From NCBI GenBank assembly GCA_041477005.1, contig JBGOUJ010000186.1, positions 1-11,962 on the forward strand: a stretch of 11,962 nucleotides of DNA, given 5' to 3'. The stretch is from JBGOUJ01 sp041477005. Its GTDB lineage: Bacteria > Acidobacteriota > Terriglobia > Bryobacterales > JACQDG01. Of the stretch, positions 1 through 6,063 are shown in pieces. Position 1 is the stretch's first letter; each line of letters opens with the position of its first letter. The notes beneath the pieces are model-generated. The model saw only the letters and a program-made list of their open reading frames with translations. It was not told where the DNA came from and made no database searches. The translations under genes and the position numbers were made by a program.

Positions 1-174
1 CCCGCCCTGGCGGGCTATAACGCCGGCGAGCACCGCGCCGCCAAATGGATGGCCTGGCACGCGATGACCGACCCCGCGGAATTCGTGGAGAACATTCCCT
101 TCACCGAGACTCGCGGCTATGTACAATCCGTCCTGCGAAACGCCGAGATCTACCGCAAGCTGTACGGAAGCTGA
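1..174 (+). CDS. Lytic murein transglycosylase, C-terminal fragment (5' end outside window)
   Basis: Reading frame 1 is open from the first base and ends in TGA at 172-174, giving the last 57 residues of a protein. The stretch PALAGYNAGEHRAAKW matches the substrate-groove motif of soluble lytic transglycosylases (A-YNAG), and ENIPFTETRGYVQSVLRNAE followed by IYRKLYGS matches their usual C-terminus (IPF-ETR-YV-RVL-N--IY--LYG). Known family members cleave peptidoglycan glycan strands in the periplasm, forming 1,6-anhydro-muropeptides. The catalytic Glu would lie upstream and cannot be seen here. The next gene starts 17 bases downstream on the same strand, so the two could be cotranscribed. The family is clear; the subfamily cannot be judged from this piece. 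Confidence 0.88.
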   Translation, partial: PALAGYNAGEHRAAKWMAWHAMTDPAEFVENIPFTETRGYVQSVLRNAEIYRKLYGS

Positions 175-191
175 GCCGCATTTGTGATTTG

Positions 192-1391
192 ATGGCTGCC
201 CGCCGCACTGCCCACTTCACCGAGTCGGTCATTCGCGAGATGACGCGGTTGGCGCTCGAGCACGACGCCGTCAACCTGGCCCAGGGCTTCCCGGACTTCC
301 CCGCCCCGGCGGAAATCAAAGCCGCCGCCCAGCAGGCCATTTGCGACGATATCAACCAATACGCCATAACCTGGGGCGCCAAAAACTTTCGCGACGCCAT
401 CGCCCGGAAATACCGCGACTGGTACGGCCTGGAGATCGACCCGGAGCGCGAAATCACGGTCTGCTGCGGCTCGACCGAGGGCATGATCGCCTCGCTGCTG
501 GCTACCGTGGATCCGGGCGACGAAGTGATCATCTTCGAGCCGTTCTACGAAAACTACGGGCCCGACACCGAGCTTTCCGACGCTACCCGCCGGCTGGTGA
601 CGCTCTATCCTCCGGACTGGCGTTTCGATCCCGAAGAGCTGCGCCGCGCCTTTGGCCCGCGCACCCGCGGCATCATCCTGAACACGCCGAACAACCCCAC
701 CGGCAAGGTCTTCACCCGCCAGGAGCTGGAGTTCATCGCCGGCCTCTGCCGGGAGTTTAATGCGCTCGCCTTCACCGACGAAATCTACGAGCACATCCTC
801 TATGCGGGGACGCACCACCCGATGATCACCCTGCCGGGCATGCGGGACCGGGCGGTGCTCGTGAATAGCATGAGCAAGACCTACTCGGTCACCGGCTGGC
901 GGGTCGGCTGGGTCATCGCCTCTCCGGCCCTCACGGAGCCGATCCGCAAGGTCCACGACTTCTTGACGGTGGGCGCCGCCGCCCCGCTGCAGCAGGCCGG
1001 CGTCGCCGCCCTGAGCATGCCCCGCGAATACTACGCCCGCCTGCGCGCCGACTACCAGCACCGCCGCGATCTGCTGGTCGGGCTTCTCGATCAAGCCGGC
1101 TTCCGCTGCTACAAACCGGACGGGGCCTACTACGTCATGACCGACATCTCCGGCTTTGGCGCGGCGAACGACGTCGAATTTGTCCGCCGCCTGATCGTCG
1201 AGGCTGGCGTCGCCGCCGTCCCCGGCTCCAGCTTTTACGGGGAACGGGCGGGGCCTTCGGCGGCCCCCTCTGGGACACGCTCCGGGCCCGGCGCCCAACA
1301 GGTCCGCTTCTGCTTCTGCAAGACCGATCGAACCCTGCAGGAGGCCGGCGAGCGGCTCTCGAAAGCCAGGTTCCTCGCGAAAATCAATTGA
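192..1391 (+). CDS. PLP-dependent aminotransferase, class I/II (kynurenine/methionine aminotransferase-like)
   Basis: A 399-residue fold-type-I aminotransferase. Visible motifs are the N-terminal substrate loop VNLAQGFPDFPAP, the NTPNNPTGK motif (Asn164-Lys172), the PLP-ring contact DEIY (Asp196, Tyr199), the Schiff-base lysine in SMSKTYSVTGWRVGW (Lys229) and the carboxylate-binding arginine in VRFCFCK (Arg372). The opening most resembles the kynurenine-oxoglutarate / methionine / glutamine transaminase branch, so it probably moves an amino group from an aromatic or sulfur amino acid to a 2-oxoacid in the cytosol; the substrate is inferred. I chose ATG 192 because the family begins about there. 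The frame is open further upstream, but that part overlaps the transglycosylase and looks like a shadow. No strong Shine-Dalgarno is visible. The C-terminal region carries an apparent low-complexity insertion of about 12 residues just before Arg372 (see findings). Confidence 0.92.
   Translation: MAARRTAHFTESVIREMTRLALEHDAVNLAQGFPDFPAPAEIKAAAQQAICDDINQYAITWGAKNFRDAIARKYRDWYGLEIDPEREITVCCGSTEGMIASLLATVDPGDEVIIFEPFYENYGPDTELSDATRRLVTLYPPDWRFDPEELRRAFGPRTRGIILNTPNNPTGKVFTRQELEFIAGLCREFNALAFTDEIYEHILYAGTHHPMITLPGMRDRAVLVNSMSKTYSVTGWRVGWVIASPALTEPIRKVHDFLTVGAAAPLQQAGVAALSMPREYYARLRADYQHRRDLLVGLLDQAGFRCYKPDGAYYVMTDISGFGAANDVEFVRRLIVEAGVAAVPGSSFYGERAGPSAAPSGTRSGPGAQQVRFCFCKTDRTLQEAGERLSKARFLAKIN
1250..1267 (+). 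repeat. GC hairpin inside the aminotransferase gene
   Basis: GGGGCC, a six-base loop TTCGGC, and GGCCCC form a perfect 6-bp stem. It lies in the stretch encoding the unusual loop GPSAAPSGTRSGPGA, between the PGSSFYG motif and VRFCFCK. Close family members usually have a much shorter link here (from memory), so the hairpin may mark a small in-frame insertion. In GC-rich coding DNA such a stem could also arise by chance. Confidence 0.45.
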
Positions 1392-1557
1392 CTTCCCTAG
1401 ATTTGAAGAACCCCTCCCCACGGGGCGCGCGCATCGACGTTATCGCCTGTCACCAGAACTCACCACCGACGAGACGCTTATCGATTGGATCAGCTCGGCG
1501 ATCGGCACACCTCTGCCGCGCTTCAGGCCCCGTGACCTCCGGCTCCGACGGACCGGA

Positions 1558-1695
1558 TCACGCACCGGCGCTGGCTGCGTAGTACAGGACCGCGAAAACT
1601 CCGACGGCGGACACGAGTGTGACAATGAGGGTCAGCACCTTGCTGCGGACCTCTTCCTTGTCATACTCCTTCTTGGGATTTATGTACTCAAACAT
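1558..1695 (-). CDS. Small single-span membrane protein, 45 aa, function unknown
   Basis: The minus strand encodes 45 residues from ATG at 1695 to TGA at 1558. It starts MFEYINPKKEYDKEEVRSK, a charged cytoplasmic-like segment, then has a hydrophobic helix VLTLIVTLVSAVGVFAVLYY (residues 20-39) and a short AASAGA tail. The charged-then-hydrophobic layout fits an N-in tail-anchored peptide. AGGGGG lies a few bases before the ATG and is a good ribosome binding site, and the clean switch from charged to hydrophobic residues is unlikely in a random frame. A 6-bp hairpin sits just upstream of the site. It converges with the aminotransferase and lies 223 bases downstream of the minus-strand TPR gene, so it may be its own transcript. 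I do not recognise the family. Small subunits or regulators of membrane complexes look like this, but that is only an analogy. Confidence 0.68.
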   Translation of the reverse strand: MFEYINPKKEYDKEEVRSKVLTLIVTLVSAVGVFAVLYYAASAGA

Positions 1696-1706
1696 ACTGC
1701 CCCCTA

Positions 1707-1723
1707 AAGGCGGCAAGCGCCTT
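1707..1723 (-). promoter_or_regulatory. Hairpin in the leader of the 45-aa membrane protein
   Basis: AAGGCG, loop GCAAG, CGCCTT on the plus strand; on the minus strand this stem sits immediately before the TTTAGGGGGCAGT ribosome-binding segment of the small gene. It could affect translation or transcript stability. A TTGACT lies just upstream (1735-1730) as a possible -35, but no matching -10 is visible. Confidence 0.35.
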
Positions 1724-1918
1724 CGGGTGAGTCAAGGGAAAAAAGCGGCGGAGCGGGCAAACAAACTCGTTCCCGCCCCAAAGGGCGTTGGCAACCAAAT
1801 CGCGATTTGTGGAGCGGCAGCATAATTCGCCACTCCCGAGTTCTCCACCCTTATAAGACGACTTGCAGGACCGTTTGGTTAGCTCCGACTTGATAATCGC
1901 CGGCTTCGGGCAGCAGCA

Positions 1919-2857
1919 TTAGGTTATTTCAGCCAATCTCTGCAGAATAAATTCTGGAAAGGCGCACCGCTCAAACGCCCGGCGGGCGGGCGCGATGCGG
2001 CCCAATCGGAGACAAGCGAGGCCCAGATAGTAGTAATTCTCCGGAGTTGCCGCGCCGCGAGAGAGCGCCAGCCGCAGCAGCAGCAAAGCCTCCTTCGCCT
2101 CTCCCAGCTCCAGGGTGGCCTTTCCCAGCGTGGCCAGGGCTTCACTGGCGAGCGGTTCATCGAGACGCTCCACTGCCCCACGCAGCAGCCGCCTCGACTG
2201 CTCGAAGCGGTCCAGGTAATAGAGACTCACCCCGAGACCATAAGCCGTTCTGGGGTCGTCGGGTGGGGCGGCGCCGAAGGCGGCCAGAGCCTTCTCCCAT
2301 TTCTCGGTGCGAAGGTAGACCAAACCCCGGCGTAACTGGCTCATTCTTCCGCCGGGCCGGTCAGCCGGCGGCTCCTCGGCCGGCGGCGAGCAGTCGTGGC
2401 GCTGGGCGCCGGCCCGCTCTTCGATCGCCACCAGCAGCCGGGCCAGTAACCACGCATTGGGCGGGAGATCTCGGGCGAGAATCTGCCGGGCGCCTTCGAT
2501 CTCTCCGGCACGCAACCGGCACAACGCCAGCAAGCAGCGAGCCTGCTGATTCTCCGCCGAATCGGCGACCAGATCCCGCGCTTCCTCGACCCGCCCGGCG
2601 TCATAGAGGACGCGGGCCAGAAACAGCCGGCTGACGGCAGCCTTCGAATCGAGGACCCTCGCTCGCTCGACGTGCTCGCGGGCTTCGTCGTATCGCCCGC
2701 ACTCGGCGAGCACGGCGCCGCGCCATAGCCAGGCGCCGCGATCGCCTGGATCGGCATCGAGCGCTTGCCGGTAAATCGCCGCCGCCCGCCGGCCGGCGCC
2801 GTGTGTCTGATAGCTCTGCGCTTTGCGAAACAGCCACCAGGCGCGAAGTTTGTCCAT
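1919..2857 (-). CDS. Tetratricopeptide-repeat protein
   Basis: A 312-residue alpha-helical protein. TPR-like helical pairs can be seen at about residues 8-36, 41-71, 75-101 and 105-130, and again at about 172-200, 203-233, 237-268 and 273-303. They show the usual A, G, Y and A spacing, for example WLWRGAVLAECGRYDEAREH and YYYLGLACLRLGRIAPARRA. A Pro/Glu-rich linker (about 155-170) splits two repeat blocks. There is no signal peptide or membrane segment, so it is probably cytosolic and mediates protein contacts; the partner is unknown. I chose ATG 2857 because repeats start directly after it. The frame opens as far as 2938, but that extension runs into a repetitive intergenic element. The ribosome binding site is weak. 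It lies 206 bases downstream of the receiver gene on the same strand, with its own promoter candidate in between. Confidence 0.85.
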   Translation of the reverse strand: MDKLRAWWLFRKAQSYQTHGAGRRAAAIYRQALDADPGDRGAWLWRGAVLAECGRYDEAREHVERARVLDSKAAVSRLFLARVLYDAGRVEEARDLVADSAENQQARCLLALCRLRAGEIEGARQILARDLPPNAWLLARLLVAIEERAGAQRHDCSPPAEEPPADRPGGRMSQLRRGLVYLRTEKWEKALAAFGAAPPDDPRTAYGLGVSLYYLDRFEQSRRLLRGAVERLDEPLASEALATLGKATLELGEAKEALLLLRLALSRGAATPENYYYLGLACLRLGRIAPARRAFERCAFPEFILQRLAEIT

Positions 2858-2914
2858 GCCGGAACCGGCCACGCCCTCAGAAGCCACGCGAGGATCGAAC
2901 CCAACGAAAGATTT

Positions 2915-2984
2915 CGCGCCGAGGCGCAAGGAACGCAAAGGAAACTAAGAAGCTCTTCTTGGCGTACTTGGCGCCCTGGCGTCG
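2915..2984. repeat. Imperfect inverted repeat built of degenerate 9-mers
   Basis: The right arm reads TTCTTGGCG, TACTTGGCG, CCCTGGCG in succession. The left arm carries the complement of a similar series (minus strand: TTTGCG, TTCCTTGCG, CCTCGGCG). The arms could fold into one long imperfect stem across a short centre. It lies between the receiver and TPR genes and resembles a family of intergenic repeats that recurs in this window near 7444, 11558 and 11808. Confidence 0.6.
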
Positions 2985-2994
2985 CACAACTGCC

Positions 2995-3003
2995 AATATA
3001 GCA
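2995..3003 (-). promoter_or_regulatory. Candidate extended -10 promoter for the TPR gene
   Basis: The minus strand reads TGC-TATATT, an extended -10 (TG-N-TATAAT type) with one mismatch to TATAAT. No good -35 is present at 17 bp, as is common for extended -10 sites. It would put the transcript start about 130 bases before the TPR start codon, so the leader would contain the inverted repeat. Confidence 0.35.
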
Positions 3004-3063
3004 GGCCGGCGCAAGCGGACAGCTCCTCCTTCTCCTCCTTGCGGGCCGTCCTCTTCTCGGGCG

Positions 3064-3453
3064 CTAGGCGGCCCCGGCCGCAGCCTCGGCGCGCTTGGTC
3101 TTCAATGCATTCTCGACAACCCAGTGAAGCTCCACGCGTCGAAAGGGCTTGCACACGAAATCAAAAGCCCCGGCATCCAAAGCGTCGAGCCACAGCCGCT
3201 CTTCCCGGAGGCGCGAATAGGCCAGCAAGCCGGCGCGGGGAGCGTGCTCTTTGAGTCTCTGCAGCGTCGATTGCCAGCCTGCATCGCGGTCCAAATCCAC
3301 CAGAATCAGGACAAAGTCGCGTTTCCCGGCCAAGTGGAGCGCTTCGCTCATGCTGGTTGCGGAGACGACCCGGATCTCGAAGCTTTCGAGCACGGCCGAA
3401 AGATCCTGTGAGTCGTCCGCGGAAGGACAGCACAGCAGTGCGTGGTGATACAC
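3064..3453 (-). CDS. Single-domain response-regulator receiver protein, atypical acidic pocket
   Basis: The 129 residues form one CheY-like receiver domain with no output domain. Key positions can be assigned: phosphoacceptor Asp53 in LILVDLDRDAGW, the Thr/Ser switch residue Ser80 in LLAYS, and conserved Lys102 in AGAFDFVCKPF. The acidic pair that binds Mg2+ after the first strand (normally VVDDD) appears replaced: the segment reads LLCCPSADD, so Pro10-Ser11 fall on those positions. I chose GTG 3453 because GGGGAGGG sits six bases before it; an upstream in-frame GTG at 3468 has no such site. It faces away from the kdsC cluster across a short promoter region. No histidine kinase is nearby. It may act as an orphan relay or adaptor, or be phosphorylation-independent. 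Confidence 0.8.
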   Translation of the reverse strand: MYHHALLCCPSADDSQDLSAVLESFEIRVVSATSMSEALHLAGKRDFVLILVDLDRDAGWQSTLQRLKEHAPRAGLLAYSRLREERLWLDALDAGAFDFVCKPFRRVELHWVVENALKTKRAEAAAGAA

Positions 3454-3493
3454 GGCGACCCTCCCCACGTTCAGCCGGGCAATTCCGGGGCCA

Positions 3494-3502
3494 TGCTATA
3501 GT
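3494..3502 (+). promoter_or_regulatory. Candidate extended -10 promoter for the leader ORF-kdsC cluster
   Basis: TGC-TATAGT is an extended -10 hexamer in the gap between the divergent receiver gene and the 38-aa ORF. Transcription would start near 3509, about 30 bases before the GGAGG and ATG of the small ORF. No clear -35 is seen. The same TGCTATA core appears in the minus-strand candidate at 2995-3003. Confidence 0.4.
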
Positions 3503-3540
3503 GGCTCTCTTTCGGCTTTGTATTCAGTTTGGAGGCGGCG

Positions 3541-3657
3541 ATGTGCGGTTTGTCGACCCTGGCGCTGTTCCCCCTGCTCGCTGCGGGAAGCGCCCTTTCA
3601 CCCAGCGCGCCTGGTCCCCAAGTCGTGCGCACAAAGATCGCGGGGACGCGCCGCTGA
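3541..3657 (+). CDS. Small leader-like ORF, 38 aa, directly upstream of kdsC
   Basis: ATG 3541 follows GGAGG with a five-base spacer, one of the best ribosome binding sites in the window, and lies about 45 bases after an extended -10. The product begins MCGLSTLALFPLLAAGSAL, a hydrophobic stretch like a short signal peptide, and ends in a polar, basic tail (VVRTKIAGTRR). TGA at 3655-3657 is five bases before the kdsC ATG, which has no Shine-Dalgarno of its own. This is consistent with ribosomes that finish the small ORF re-initiating on kdsC (inference). It could be a true secreted micropeptide, a translational coupler, or the remnant of a longer exported protein. I do not recognise a family. 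Confidence 0.5.
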   Translation: MCGLSTLALFPLLAAGSALSPSAPGPQVVRTKIAGTRR

Positions 3658-3662
3658 CCGCC

Positions 3663-4229
3663 ATGCCAAAACCAGAAGCCTCACCCGCAGTGCTCGACCG
3701 CGCCGCCCGCATCAAGCTGCTGCTGATGGACGTGGACGGCGTCATGACTGACGGGCGCCTCTACTACGTTCCCGGCCCGCAGGGAGAGATGGTCGAGACC
3801 AAGGGCTTCGATTCGCAGGACGGCATCGGCTTGCAGTGGGCAAGCTGGGTGGGCATCGAAACGGGTGTCATCAGCGGACGCGACTCTCCGGCCCTGGTCA
3901 CCCGCGCCCACCAGGTCCGGATGAAATACATCTACCAGGGGCACATTGAGAAGATCCCAATCTATGAAAAGATCCTGGCCGAGGCGGGGGTGACCGATTC
4001 CGAAGTGGCCTACATCGGCGACGATTTGACCGACGCCCCGATTCTGGCTCGCGTGGGCCTGGCTGCCGCGCCGGCCAATGCGCGGCCGGAGGTGAAGCGG
4101 CTGGCTCACCTGGTGACCGAGGCGCGGGGCGGCGCGGGGGCGGTGCGCGAGGTCATCGAGATTCTGCTGCGGGCGCAGGGGAAATGGGCCGAGATCCTGC
4201 GAAAATATGGATTGCCCCCGGGCGAATGA
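3663..4229 (+). CDS. kdsC: 3-deoxy-D-manno-octulosonate 8-phosphate phosphatase (KdsC-type HAD)
   Basis: 188 residues, close to the usual KdsC length. It shows the HAD signature in order: motif I LLMDVDGVMTDG (nucleophile Asp22, acid/base Asp24), motif II ISGRDS, a lysine in the YQGHIEKI region, and motif IV YIGDDLTDAP. The segments GRLYY, KGFDSQDGIG, RMKYIYQG, ANARPEVK and GGAGAVREV---ILLRAQGKW are typical of the capless, tetrameric KdsC branch, which hydrolyses Kdo-8-phosphate to Kdo in LPS synthesis in the cytosol. The related Neu5Ac-9-P/KDN phosphatases look alike, so exact substrate is an inference. I chose ATG 3663 because homology starts there. It is five bases after the leader ORF and nine before the membrane-protein gene, which suggests one transcript. 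Confidence 0.88.
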   Translation: MPKPEASPAVLDRAARIKLLLMDVDGVMTDGRLYYVPGPQGEMVETKGFDSQDGIGLQWASWVGIETGVISGRDSPALVTRAHQVRMKYIYQGHIEKIPIYEKILAEAGVTDSEVAYIGDDLTDAPILARVGLAAAPANARPEVKRLAHLVTEARGGAGAVREVIEILLRAQGKWAEILRKYGLPPGE

Positions 4230-4238
4230 AAGCGCCGC

Positions 4239-6017
4239 ATGAAAGCAAAGGCCCCGCACAAACCGGGCCGCCCGGCGCCGTCGCGAAAGGTCTCCTTCGC
4301 CTCGGTCGCACAGCAGCCCTCCACCCTGCGCCGGCTGGAGCCGTGGCTCTACCTGCTGGGCCTGGCGGTGGCCGGTTTCGCGATCTATGGGCGCAGCCTG
4401 TACGGTCCCTTTCTGTTTGACGACGCCGATCTGCTGGAGGTCCGCAGCGCCGTCCGGATCAAGAACCTGTACATTATCCTGAGCGGCCCGCGTCCGCTTA
4501 CCATTCTTTCCTTCGCCCTGAATCATGCTCTCGCCGGGGTCGATCCTTTCTATTTCCACCTGGTCAACGTCGTCCTGCACATTCTCAATGCGGCCATCCT
4601 CTGGCGAATCGTCCGGCTGCTGTCGCCGCCGGCGCCGATCGCCTACCTGGCGCCGCTGCTGTTTCTCGCGAGCCCCGTTCAAACCGAGTCGGTCGCCTAC
4701 ATCAGCAGCCGCTCGGAGGTGCTGGCGGCAGCATTTTACCTGCTGGCGCTGTGGGCCTTTCTGGCTCCCTGGCGGGACCGGCGGCCGTGGGCGAATGCCG
4801 GGCTGGTGGCGGTTCTGTTCGGCTGCTCCGTTTCGAGCAAGCAGCACGGCGTGACGCTTCCAGTCGCCATCCTGCTGGTGGATTACTTCTTTCTGGCCCA
4901 CTGCGACTGGCGGCAGCTCAAGAAGAACTGGCGCGCCTACGCCGTGCTCGGGGTCGAGATGGCCGCCGGCGGCTTCATCGTGGTACGCAACATCATCAAC
5001 GTCCCGTCGGCCGGCTTCTTCCTGAAGGACGTGACCTGGAAGAGCTACCTCCTCACCCAGTTTCGCATGTACTTCTTATACCTGCGGCTGCTGCTGTTCC
5101 CCGTGGGCCTGAATGCGGACTACGACATACAGCCTTCGCGCAGCCTGCTCGAGCAAGGCTCGTGGCTGGCTCTGGCGGGCCTGCTGCTCCTGGTGGGCGC
5201 GGCGGTTTACCTGCGCCGGCGCCTCGCCCTGGTCTCGTTCGGCGTGCTGTTCTTCTTCCTGGCCCTGCTTCCCACCTCCAGCTTTTACCCCTTGCTGGAC
5301 TATGCGGCGGAGCGGCGTGTCTATCTTTCGTCGATCGGCTTCTTTCTGGCCGTGCTGGCACTGGCCTGGGAGTGGCGGCCCGCGCGCCAGTCGCTGGTTC
5401 GCGCCTGCGGCGCCGTGTTGATCCTCTATGCCGCCGGCACGTATTCGCGATGCCGGCTCTGGCAGGACCCGCTCGCCCTCTGGCTGGACACGGTGGAGAA
5501 ATCCCCTCGCAAGTGGCGTGGGTACACCTGGCTGGGTCTGGAGTATCAGAAGCGCGGGAGGTTTACCGAGGCCGGCGCCGCCTTTCAGAAGGCCGCCGAG
5601 CTGGTCCCGCCCAATACGCCGGAGCAGGCCGAAATTTTCAGCAGCCTCGGCTCGACCTTCAACAACCGCAAGATGTACGACGAGGCGATTCCCTACTATC
5701 AGGCGGCGCTGCAGATCAGGCCGGCCGGCACGTCCACTGTTTGGACCAACCTCGGTCTCGCCGAGATCCGGGTGGGCCGCGCCGAAGGCTGGAACGATCT
5801 GCAAAAGGCCATCCGGGTGAACCCGCTCGCCTGGGAGCCTCACTTTGCGCGCGGCAATCTGTATTTCGAGATGGGCCGCTACGAGGACGCGATCCGGGAT
5901 TACCGGCGCGTGCTCAACCTGGTTCCCGACCTGGCCGACGCTCAAAACAACCTGCGCGCGGCCGAAGCCGCCGCCGCCCTGACCAGACAGGCGCTGCCTC
6001 AATCTGGTAAGAAATGA
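4239..6017 (+). CDS. GT-C-like polytopic membrane protein with C-terminal TPRs (DUF1736/TMTC-like)
   Basis: 592 residues. A long hydrophobic N-terminal part (about 35-405) has roughly a dozen membrane segments. An acidic pair at the first exoplasmic loop (GPFLFDDADLL, Asp61-Asp62) is the usual GT-C metal/sugar-donor motif. HLVNVVLHILNA (107-118), SPVQTESVAYISSRSEVLAA (145-164) and YAAERRVYLSSIGF (355-368) match the conserved blocks of DUF1736/TMTC-like O-mannosyltransferase homologues. The soluble C-terminal part carries about four TPRs (approximately 427-460, 466-499, 501-533, 534-567), including NLYFEMGRYEDAIRDYRRVL. By family analogy it would transfer a sugar from a polyprenyl-phosphate donor to protein or glycan outside the membrane, with the TPRs binding acceptor or partner; this is not shown. 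The nine-base gap to kdsC supports a shared role in envelope glycans. The ribosome binding site is weak. Confidence 0.85.
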   Translation: MKAKAPHKPGRPAPSRKVSFASVAQQPSTLRRLEPWLYLLGLAVAGFAIYGRSLYGPFLFDDADLLEVRSAVRIKNLYIILSGPRPLTILSFALNHALAGVDPFYFHLVNVVLHILNAAILWRIVRLLSPPAPIAYLAPLLFLASPVQTESVAYISSRSEVLAAAFYLLALWAFLAPWRDRRPWANAGLVAVLFGCSVSSKQHGVTLPVAILLVDYFFLAHCDWRQLKKNWRAYAVLGVEMAAGGFIVVRNIINVPSAGFFLKDVTWKSYLLTQFRMYFLYLRLLLFPVGLNADYDIQPSRSLLEQGSWLALAGLLLLVGAAVYLRRRLALVSFGVLFFFLALLPTSSFYPLLDYAAERRVYLSSIGFFLAVLALAWEWRPARQSLVRACGAVLILYAAGTYSRCRLWQDPLALWLDTVEKSPRKWRGYTWLGLEYQKRGRFTEAGAAFQKAAELVPPNTPEQAEIFSSLGSTFNNRKMYDEAIPYYQAALQIRPAGTSTVWTNLGLAEIRVGRAEGWNDLQKAIRVNPLAWEPHFARGNLYFEMGRYEDAIRDYRRVLNLVPDLADAQNNLRAAEAAAALTRQALPQSGKK

Positions 6018-6050
6018 GAGTGTCAAAAGCGACCGGGAACAAGCGGCCGC

Positions 6051-6063
6051 AAAAGGAGCGCTT
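6051..6063 (+). promoter_or_regulatory. Ribosome binding site deciding the start of the enolase-superfamily gene
   Basis: AAAAGGAG with a five-base spacer precedes ATG 6064. The flanking bases AAGCG (6041-6045) and CGCTT (6059-6063) could pair and put the site in a 13-base loop; a 5-bp stem is weak, so regulation here is only a possibility. Confidence 0.6.

Noticed and set aside
150..1421. Long minus-strand frame opposite the aminotransferase
   Set aside because: It mirrors a confidently assigned gene, is rich in Arg, Gly and Ala as expected for antisense of GC-rich DNA, and has no domain motif.
1381..1560. Plus-strand frame 1 reading YRLSPELTTDETLIDWISSA, which looks protein-like
   Set aside because: No start codon or ribosome site is near it, it only continues a shadow frame of the aminotransferase, and it runs antiparallel into the better-supported 45-aa gene.
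1730..1735. TTGACT as the -35 of a promoter for the 45-aa gene
   Set aside because: At 17 bases the -10 position reads CGCCTT, part of the hairpin, so no promoter can be supported there.
3681..4901. Long minus-strand frame opposite kdsC and the membrane protein
   Set aside because: It spans two real plus-strand genes and their junction, with Gln/Arg-rich shadow composition.
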